Made by a program: the position numbers and the translations under genes. Below are positions 57,110-64,000 of a stretch of DNA of 64,000 nucleotides, piece after piece. Below the pieces are notes generated by a model. That model did not search any database. It saw nothing but the letters and a program-made list of their open reading frames with translations, and had not been told where the DNA came from. The first letter of the stretch is position 1; every line of letters starts with the position of its first letter. Source of the DNA: Roridomyces roridus (taxonomy: Eukaryota > Basidiomycota > Agaricomycetes > Agaricales > Mycenaceae); NCBI GenBank assembly GCA_029378245.1, contig JARKIF010000018.1, positions 992,001-1,056,000 on the forward strand. Reading direction: 5' to 3'.

Positions 57110-57727
57110 AAGCGGGCGAAGCATGTAAAACAGGGCCGCCGACAGTTAACTTGATTCTTGAAGCGTCTGCATTTTTGAGTTGCCTTGATTTTCTTCAAGT
57201 CCCTGACGAAGGCGGCTATGATTTGACGGCGGCAGCCTCGTACAACTGAGCAAAGGAAGTGCAAGAACACGTCGAGCGAACCTGGTTCAGTGGGAGTAGC
57301 TCGGATCAAAAGTGCTGGCAGTGTGGGAAGTCGGCCGTTGACTTTGATGCGCTGATGCGTCGCTTGTCTTCTACTCTCATCTTCTCAACTCATCATTCAT
57401 GTTCTCTCATCTGGCGCTCATCCAAGTGTCTATGCGGCTCGTTAGCTGGTCCTCGGATCCCGGACTTTTGCGAATCTCAAGAAAACAGCGGCCACGACTT
57501 GGATCATGAAGCTTGATCACGACTAACACCACCTTTCCGTCGTGCTTGCCTCGTTCAACTTCTGGGACGCGTAAAATTTGACCAATCAATTCAAATACAA
57601 GTACAATACTACAATGGAAAAGATACACTCAAGATACTGTACACATTATAACGAGGAATTCAACTTATGCTTCTTCAACCTCGGAACCCTCTTGAACATC
57701 ACTGGGATTATTCCATCCTTTCATCGT
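57110..57727. other. About 620 bp without a recognisable gene
   Basis: 3' flanks of copy I and of the convergent Gly/His-rich gene. No domain or element recognised. Confidence 0.45.
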
Positions 57728-58568
57728 TTACCAACCGTAGCCGTGGCCGTTGTGGTTACCGTTGTTGTGGCCGTGGCCGTAGCCATTTCCGTTGTCGTGG
57801 CCGCCGTGGCCGTAGTTGCCGTTGTGGTTGCCGTGCCCGTTGTGGTTACCGTAGCCGTCGTGCCCGCCGTACTGGTTATCCTGGGTCTCCTCACTGCGGC
57901 GCCACTCGCGGCCGTAGCCTCCACGGCCACCACCATAGCCGCCAAAGCCTCCGTATCCACCAAAGCCTCCGTACCCTCCGTAACCTCCACGGTGGCCACG
58001 GTGGCCCCCGTACCTCCCACCACGCCTCGAGTCCTCAACAGTAGTGGAATCTTGGGCATCCGAGGCAGTCGTCGGGGTGGAATCTTCGTCACGGCGCCAA
58101 TACCCTCCGTGGTGCCCGTGGTGTCCGTGGCGGTTGTGGCCGTGTCCGTGCCGTCCACGCCTGAAATCTTCAACAGCATCGGCATCGCCCTCCGAATCTT
58201 CGGCACGGCGGTATCCACCGTGGTGGCCGCCGTGATGCCCGTTGTGGTGCCCGTGACGGTTGTGTTCGTGTCCGTGCCTCCCTCCGTACCGGTCATCCTC
58301 GACAGCGTCAGTGCCATCCGACTCTTCCTCGCGCCGGTAGCCACCGTGATGCTCTCCGTGGCGTCCGTGGTCGTGCTCATCGGCCGTGACGGTTGTGGTC
58401 TCCGTGGCGGTCGCGCCCTCCACGCCCATACCCGCCGAAATTATTCTCCACCTCCGCCTCGGCGCGAACAGCCAAACCGGGCTCAGCTACCTCGACAGGT
58501 ACGGCGAGCGCCGAGGAGAGCGAAAAGATGCCAATGAGGGCAGCGACGATGGGTGCTGAGAAGCGCAT
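57728..58568 (-). CDS. Secreted Gly/His/Tyr-rich protein, apparent frameshift
   Basis: ATG 58566-58568 gives a clean signal peptide (MRFSAPIVAALIGIFSLSSALA) and a short propeptide-like segment ending VRAEAEVENNFGGYGRGG. A His/Gly/Arg-rich repeat region follows (HGDHNRHG, then HGRHGEHHGGYRR, GYGGFGGYGGFGGYGG, NHNGHGNHNGNYGHGG), ending GHGYGW with the stop at 57728. One extra base near 58385 (ggccgatgag) shifts the frame between the signal exon and the repeat region, so either it is a real mutation, an error or a missed splice. The strand is set by the signal peptide and TATA box. The long Val-rich ORF on the other strand is a shadow. Metal binding by the His-rich repeats is possible but unproven. 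Confidence 0.6.
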
Positions 58569-58630
58569 TGGAGAACTTGAAGAAGAGTAGAAGAGCTGGA
58601 GTGCTGAAGATATCGAGGCGAGTGCAGAGG

Positions 58631-58638
58631 TTTATATA
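58631..58638 (-). promoter_or_regulatory. TATA box of the Gly/His-rich protein gene
   Basis: The minus strand reads TATATAAA 63 bp upstream of the ATG at 58568, in a GC-rich surrounding (ccagcgggg before, cctctgcactc after). Confidence 0.7.
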
Positions 58639-58639
58639 C

Positions 58640-60030
58640 CCCGCTGGCTAGCTGGCACGGGTAAATTGAAGGTGGCAGAGTCCTCGTACATTGACCGCCC
58701 TCCGTCCATTTGGTTACAGTTGAGTTTCTTACCAGCTGAATCGCTCGTTTCAGGGCCCCGGATTCGTCCACTCGACGTCAATATACCACGGCTCCGCCTC
58801 GAGGAAGATTTGCATCCTGGTCTATTGAAGCCTTGAATGCGATCCGGTACCAGGGCGGAGTAGGGTGGTAAATTGGTGTAAGTCCTGTGATTGGCAAGAT
58901 TAACCCGTGTTTTCCAGACGCATACGGGGCTGCCCGAAACCTCGTTGGTGCGGTCGAAGTCGTTTTCAGTTGCGTTGATGTGCCTGGATTATATGAATTC
59001 GACGAAGAGGTACGTATGTACTGTACCTCACGAAAGATCTGCCTTTCGTTTCATTGAACCCCACTGCCAAGAGGATCCATACCAGCTGCACAAATAATGT
59101 AAGCAATTATCTTGGTTCGAAACGGGCATATGAGCTCATTAGTATGAAAAAACAAAGACTTACCCGAGGCACTGCCCAGGATGCGCCGAGAAACTGAGAA
59201 TTGGATGCCTATCTTCGTCCAGGTCAGTGGATTCCGACTCGGTAGAATTGCATAAATTGCCGTCGTTCATTTATGTCGAATTACATTCTTCAATTATGAG
59301 GAACCATTTGGGCATACTCTGATAGCTCACCTGAACTTGAATGAGAGAGAACATAATACCGAGCTCGAGAGTCGAGTCCAAGCGCGCGACCATCGAACGA
59401 TTCCCAAAAAGGCTTCAGAGGATGCCACATTCGGACGACCAACTCAAATTGTGTACTATTCCAGTCGTGATCGTCATCTAGACGCCGCAGCCAAGAGAAA
59501 TATAGAAATAGCAGGCCTTCGGGAGCGATGGTGATGGCTTGCCCGTGTCCAGAATGAGTTTGAAGGGAAAACTATACCCCAGGAGGCGCCCGGGTCGGAG
59601 GTAGTGAGTGGTAATCAGCCTGAGAAACGGAAGGTAGATTACATGCTGCTGGACCATCCCGGTCAATATTCACCAGTAGTTGAACGAGCAGAATCTCCAC
59701 AGGGGCGCGCGTTAAACGACGGAAACTCTTCCGGAGGTCGAAGCTGCAGATGAAGTAAGAGCTGACCCAAAAGCTGACCGTCATTTGAGAATTGCCAAAC
59801 TGAAACCGGCGTACCAGTATTCCGTTGTGAATGGCGGAGTGAATCTTCTTGCTGCATCCAAGGGCTCAATCTTTCGATCCTCTGGAGGTGCCGTGGGCCA
59901 GTTTCGGGAAGAAAAGGTTCGAGACCGAAGACGACATCATGAGTCCAGAAAAAGATGCGCTTGATCGCATCATTCATTGCTCCTGTCCGCAACCACCACC
60001 TTGACCTTGTCTCAAATCTACTCGTTCTCC
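58640..60030. other. About 1.4 kb without a recognisable gene
   Basis: Short ORFs only. A minus-strand frame near 59660-59977 (MNDAIKRIFFWTHDVVFGLEPFL...) looks protein-like and lies upstream of the F-box stub J, where an X partner would be expected, but it has no recognised domain and little similarity to X. Confidence 0.4.
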
Positions 60031-60081
60031 ATGCTGACTCGAAGCCGCGCTCGGCTGGGCATTACCCTGCGGTTCCCCAAT
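60031..60081 (+). pseudogene. F-box family copy J, 17-codon 5' stub
   Basis: ATG 60031 begins MLTRSRARLGITLRFPN, matching the start of copy B (LTRSRSRMCITLRLPN). The upstream words ctcctgtccgcaaccaccacc also resemble those before copies C, G and H. After PN the family sequence ends abruptly at 60082. Confidence 0.65.
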
Positions 60082-60475
60082 GGACCAGCTACGCTGGTCT
60101 GGTCGCGGTTCCGGACTGGGTTTGGATTGTTTGGACATGTAGATACAGTGATTGACATGTACGGATTCGGACAGTAGATAGACAGCTCTTCTCCTCCACA
60201 CGACCAGACCGTACCGCTCCATCTGGTGATTGCAGTGCGATTCGACCCCACGCAGCGCGACCGTAGACAGCATAGACGTGAACGACGGACTTGACGGAAG
60301 AAACTTGAAAAACTAGACGTGTCATCACTCCGGAATCGATTCCCTCGCCACTCGTATTCAGCGCGGGCTCCTGCAACTTACACTGGGCCGAAAGAAAGCT
60401 CCCCGCAAAGGACAGTTTGGCTACATAGCACCACTGGCTCTCCCAGTCGAATCACCCTCCACCGTTTCGACACCT
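60082..60475. other. Sequence between F-box stub and retroelement
   Basis: About 390 bp. A retroelement leader or 5' LTR would be expected here or further left, but I could not recognise LTR ends or a primer-binding site. Confidence 0.35.
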
Positions 60476-61885
60476 TTGACTCTTTCCGCATTTTCCTCAG
60501 ACGACGATTTCTGGGACAGATTACCAGGCCACAATCTCGGTACCCCACCAACATCCCCACTCATTGGTCCTTACCCACACGACCTCACAACCGCTCACAC
60601 CGTCACCCACGACTCCTCGGACGACGAGATGCCGTCCGAATTTTTCTACGGCGATAATCGTGACGATGACCCTGTCCCGGGTGACTACCTAAAAAGCACC
60701 ATGAACAGATTCAAGGAGGCGTCCTCGGACGCGTTCAAGTGCGAGCGTCTGGCGAACGGCTTTGCCACGGGCTCCTTCGCGGAGAAGTGGTACGACAAGC
60801 TCGACCCAGGCACCCAGGATGACTGGAAGAAGCTCAAGGCGGCGTTTCTGAAACAGTGGCCGCCCGAGACGGTGCCGGAGTTGAGCATAGAGCAGTATCG
60901 GGCGCGTTTGCGTGGAGAGAAGCTGAAGAAGGAGGAAATTGGAAAAGTGGTGATCGTTCGGGGTATGGAGACCACGGGTCACGTAGCGTGGGCGAACCGG
61001 ATCCTCGCCCTATCCATCCGGGTGGACGATCCGTCGGGAGCCATGATCCACGGGATTCGCGACGGGATGCCGGCGATGATGAAGAAGATGGTAACGGGCA
61101 CCTTCCCCACCTACAAGGCGTTCTGCGACGCTGTCAAGGCCGTAGACAACGACACGATCGCGACCGCAATGGAGGAGGATGCGCGGCTCACTCAGGTCAA
61201 GAACGACACCCGTCGTTTGCGGGACGAGATTGCGCAGGCTCGGCGCACCCCAGCCTCACCTACAGCCCCCCTTCGTGCCGCGTTCAGCGGGTTCAATGTC
61301 AGTCGTGGTAGCGCGCCCCGAGCGCCAGTCGTCTCTCACGACGCCGACCCATTCGGTGGTGGCCCTGTGCGGGGCGCCGCTCCGGCTCGCGGATACCAGC
61401 GAGGTGCCACACCACGCAGCGGCCCAGGTTTTCGTGCGAATCATCTTCGTATGGCGGACCTGACGAGAAACACGGCGGGGATGATACACCACGCGAATAC
61501 AGCAACAGGCAATGCCGCCTATCAGCTCCAAGTCCAGGCGTGGGTCGCCGCCAATCCAGCCAAATACCAGGGTGGTGATGAATATGCACCCTACCCGCTA
61601 ACGCCCGGGACCGAGGCGGTGGGCAGCGGGGAGTGCTTCGATTGCGGCACCCGCCACCTCAGGGATACACCGCATACCCGTGCTATCGTTGACCCCAAAG
61701 AAACCTTCTACCGTCGCGTCGCAAATCGCATCATTCGCGACGATCGCGCCGCCACCGGCATGGCCAACGCTGCCGGCCTGCCCGCAAACATCCACCTCGT
61801 GCACGTCGAGGCTACAGACGATTACCCGGCCCATTGGGTCCCTGACACGTCCGTTTCGGGAAATGGGGATGGACCCGAGGTTTAG
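60476..61885 (+). CDS. Retrotransposon gag-like protein
   Basis: The frame is open from 60476 (first ATG at 60629) to TAG 61883-61885. Features include an acidic N-terminus, the gag core (FATGSFAEKWYDKL, WKKLKAAFLKQWPPE) typical of Ty3/gypsy capsids, a Pro/Arg-rich linker and a partial zinc knuckle (CFDCGTRH). The codon use is GC-rich and unlike the neighbouring host genes. Confidence 0.75.
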   Translation: MTLSAFSSDDDFWDRLPGHNLGTPPTSPLIGPYPHDLTTAHTVTHDSSDDEMPSEFFYGDNRDDDPVPGDYLKSTMNRFKEASSDAFKCERLANGFATGSFAEKWYDKLDPGTQDDWKKLKAAFLKQWPPETVPELSIEQYRARLRGEKLKKEEIGKVVIVRGMETTGHVAWANRILALSIRVDDPSGAMIHGIRDGMPAMMKKMVTGTFPTYKAFCDAVKAVDNDTIATAMEEDARLTQVKNDTRRLRDEIAQARRTPASPTAPLRAAFSGFNVSRGSAPRAPVVSHDADPFGGGPVRGAAPARGYQRGATPRSGPGFRANHLRMADLTRNTAGMIHHANTATGNAAYQLQVQAWVAANPAKYQGGDEYAPYPLTPGTEAVGSGECFDCGTRHLRDTPHTRAIVDPKETFYRRVANRIIRDDRAATGMANAAGLPANIHLVHVEATDDYPAHWVPDTSVSGNGDGPEV

Positions 61886-61929
61886 TCGAAAACCGTCGGG
61901 TCCGTGATGCAAAGGTCGACAAGGAGGTT

Positions 61930-63546
61930 GTGATCCCTGGAGCAGAGGCGGCGGCCTCCGGGGAGGAAGGAGAGCCCCGCACCAATTTCGTTTTTACGGA
62001 CAACATGTATTCTGAGCACGATGCAATAAATCCTGTTGATGTTTACGGTGTGGGCGAGGGGAGAGAAGAGGAAGAGAAGGCAAAGCCATTCATTCAGACG
62101 GTTCAGCTAGTGGGAGTGAATGGAGAGCTCGTCGACGTCGTAGCAACGTTCGATGACTGCGCCATGGTCAACTGCATCGACACCGCCGTATTCAGTAACG
62201 CTCGCGCAACTCTGTCGAGCCCGGGCGCATCACCAAGGGTTTTACGGATGGCGAATGGGGTGTTAATTCCATCTGGAGGATGTTGGCGGGGAAAGGTCAG
62301 CGTTGGGGGGGTCAGTGCGGTCGGGAAATGGGAGATATTTTCGGGCGGCGGCGCGTGGCAGATGCTATTGGGGAAACCCATGCTCAAAGCGTTAGGTGCT
62401 TGCCACGAGTATGTGGAGGATACGGTTACGCTCAACACGTCGGCGGGGAAGACCATCCTGCAGAACGAGTTGGACGCCGATGCTGAGGGTTCACGCCAAA
62501 ATAAAGTCGCAATTGCGTCTGCTAGTGACCCGGGAGAGTGCCTTGGCACTTCTCCCTTGAAGACTGGGCAAGTCCATGACCTTAACTCCCTGCCACCAGT
62601 TGATCATGCACCAAGCTCGCAGATATTGGGTGATGTTAGTCTACTTAACTCGGTGGAGGACGGGCCACGAACCCCTGAAGTCGCTGCTGCGCATGCTAGT
62701 GTCCCGGCAGCGTGCGATGCGCGTCTCCCACCCCCTGCCGAGCACGTATTTTGGCCTACATTACCTATTTCAGTTGATCCAAGCACGGTAGTACAGGGGA
62801 TATCTTATTCGGCGCGGAAAAGAGCCCGTTCGGTGGCACGGAAGAAACTGAAGGCAGAACGGGCACAGGCTCGAGATGCTCTTCTTGCGACCTGGGCCGT
62901 AATGGAGGAGAGCTTGGTGTGTCACGGCAAGAGCGCATTCCGGCGGCTGGTGCGGCGGATAAAGAATAGGGCCGAGCGTACGGAGAAGATGCTACTCCGC
63001 CGCTGGTGGAGGACACCATGGACGGCGGATTCGGAAGGGTTCTCATCAGAGGATGTAGCCGACGGGGATTTGGAGTCGGAGACGGAGGTGCCAGTAGGAG
63101 CCGCATACGGAACAGCGGACGGGAAGGTGTCCTTGCAGGAGGTCGTGGATCAAGGGGAACCCCAGAATGTCGAAGGTCTACGAAATCAAAGTCACTATGC
63201 GTCCGCTAGTAGCCCGGGAGGGTGCTGCGGCACTCCTCCTTTGAGACAAAAGGGAGTTTCTCATGCAAAATTGTCAGCCTATACTCACCACTTGACAGAG
63301 GAGGTGGATGAATGGGTATCGATCACCGAGTTGGAAGAGAACGAGACTGCAAAGGCTGATGGGTTACAAAATCAAAGTCGCAATGCGTTCGCTAGTAACC
63401 CAGGCGGGAGTATTGACTCCCCGCCCTTGAAGCCAAGGCAGGTTTTTGACCATAACTCGCATTCGGTTGACGAGCACGCAGGAAATTTTAGCGGTCTTAG
63501 AAGACATCGAAGCGGATTCCTCAGCGCCAGGGACAGAGCAGCCTGA
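61930..63546 (+). CDS. Retrotransposon protease region
   Basis: The open frame (first ATG at 62005) contains a retropepsin-like segment. FDDCAMVNCID aligns with the usual fungal FDDGAMVNAID, and later LRMANG, GGAWQMLLGKPML and HEYVEDTVTL follow as in gypsy proteases. The Gly after the catalytic Asp is Cys here. The rest is a low-similarity linker with repeats of NQS...SNPGG-type words. It is separated from gag by a stop and a frame change, and from the next part by another frame change. Confidence 0.65.
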   Translation: MIPGAEAAASGEEGEPRTNFVFTDNMYSEHDAINPVDVYGVGEGREEEEKAKPFIQTVQLVGVNGELVDVVATFDDCAMVNCIDTAVFSNARATLSSPGASPRVLRMANGVLIPSGGCWRGKVSVGGVSAVGKWEIFSGGGAWQMLLGKPMLKALGACHEYVEDTVTLNTSAGKTILQNELDADAEGSRQNKVAIASASDPGECLGTSPLKTGQVHDLNSLPPVDHAPSSQILGDVSLLNSVEDGPRTPEVAAAHASVPAACDARLPPPAEHVFWPTLPISVDPSTVVQGISYSARKRARSVARKKLKAERAQARDALLATWAVMEESLVCHGKSAFRRLVRRIKNRAERTEKMLLRRWWRTPWTADSEGFSSEDVADGDLESETEVPVGAAYGTADGKVSLQEVVDQGEPQNVEGLRNQSHYASASSPGGCCGTPPLRQKGVSHAKLSAYTHHLTEEVDEWVSITELEENETAKADGLQNQSRNAFASNPGGSIDSPPLKPRQVFDHNSHSVDEHAGNFSGLRRHRSGFLSARDRAA

Positions 63547-63901
63547 AATTCGGGTTGATGAAGACACATCCATCTTCACGCGGCATACGGACCCATTCAA
63601 TCCGGCGCGAGTCGCGCGTATCTTGGAGGTGGTGGAAATTGGCGATGACATCACGTCGGAGGAGCGCGCGCAGATTGAAGCGACTATCCGCGAGTATGCT
63701 GACGTCTACGCGTTGTCGGTCAGCGAGGTCAAGGCAATCCCGGGCGCAGTGCATCGTCTGCACGTACCGGAGGGCACAAAACTGAATACCAAGATCCAGC
63801 AGCGCCGCCTGACACCTCCCCAAGCTTCGTATTTCTCAAAGGCTTTGGATACAATGCTGGATGCCGGGATCATCAAACCCATTGCCGCCGCAGACGAGTA
63901 A
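63446..63901 (+). CDS. Start of reverse transcriptase region, truncated
   Basis: The frame reads IPGAVHRLHVPEGTKLNTK, LTPPQASYFSKALDTMLDAGIIKPI, the lead-in of gypsy reverse transcriptase, and stops at TAA 63899-63901. No palm motif (YxDD) follows. It overlaps the previous frame by about 100 bp in a different frame. Confidence 0.7.
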   Translation: MTITRIRLTSTQEILAVLEDIEADSSAPGTEQPEIRVDEDTSIFTRHTDPFNPARVARILEVVEIGDDITSEERAQIEATIREYADVYALSVSEVKAIPGAVHRLHVPEGTKLNTKIQQRRLTPPQASYFSKALDTMLDAGIIKPIAAADE

Positions 63902-64000
63902 TATACCCGCCGCTAGCAAAGTCACTGGCGGCCACCGGTGGCCCCCGACGGACATCGGCGGCCGCTGGTGGACAGCGATCAACGGTGATCAACGGTGATT
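63902..64000. other. GC-rich edge sequence
   Basis: Short repeats of ggcggcc and gatcaacggt up to the end of the window. No feature supported. Confidence 0.3.

Larger units (their letters stand above)
60476..63901 (+). mobile_element. Ty3/gypsy LTR retrotransposon, 5' gag-protease part with truncated reverse transcriptase
   Basis: Three consecutive coding parts (gag, aspartic protease, and the first residues before the reverse transcriptase) lie in the order of a fungal Ty3/gypsy element. The coding sequence stops at 63901, before the reverse transcriptase palm domain. No LTR is recognised. The copy is therefore defective within this window. Confidence 0.8.

Noticed and set aside
57578..58537. 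319-codon Val/Ala/Pro-rich ORF on the plus strand
   Set aside because: It is antisense to the Gly/His-rich repeat gene, whose signal peptide and TATA box fix the minus strand as coding.

Overview
The window is nuclear DNA of a filamentous basidiomycete, most likely an Agaricomycete. Genes are broken by many 45-70 bp GT...AG introns, and the families present are typical of mushrooms: DUF6534-type membrane proteins, MYND-finger proteins, heme-thiolate peroxidase, ordA-like P450s, spherulin-4 domains, single-span surface proteins with Ser-rich stalks, and a Ty3/gypsy element. No CRISPR, operon or prokaryotic feature is present. Exon limits were read by eye from splice signals and comparison of copies, so treat them as models.

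The main content is a lineage-specific array of one F-box/leucine-rich family, ten copies in all (called A-J here). The left arm holds A (2.3-4.8 kb, broken), B (9.5-10.7), C (12.4-13.7) and D (14.4-15.7), all on the minus strand. The right arm holds E (45.4-46.7), F and G (46.9-49.6, both broken), H (53.6-54.8), I (54.9-57.1, broken) and J (60.03 kb, a 17-codon stub), all on the plus strand. C-D on the left mirror E-F on the right. Several copies have a decayed, head-to-head partner sequence (called X). A heme-thiolate peroxidase, a P450 gene and a 5' fragment of YTH1 (a polyadenylation factor) were also duplicated between the arms in opposite orientation. The right peroxidase and P450 look intact. 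The left peroxidase is a remnant fused to the YTH1 remnant, and the left P450 has lost a splice acceptor.

The centre (23-39 kb) is more ordinary: a small mitochondrial-type protein, a multi-exon membrane protein, a large membrane protein of unknown role, a spherulin-4 surface protein, two paralogous single-pass surface proteins and an unrelated F-box gene between them. Flanking genes are a DUF6534 membrane protein (6.8-8.1 kb), a truncated MYND-finger gene (8.5-9.5), a secreted Gly/His-rich protein (57.7-58.6) and a gag-pol fragment of a Ty3/gypsy element at the right edge.

Comparing duplicated copies exposes many non-autonomous DNA transposons with clear terminal inverted repeats and target-site duplications (TA, 7-10 bp). 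Two sit in copy A, nested ones sit in copy I, and others lie in X, beside the left P450, in an intron at 25.7 kb, and in intergenic DNA at 27.3, 39.2 and 39.7 kb. The picture is a fast birth-and-death F-box locus shaped by inverted duplication, transposition and mosaic divergence.
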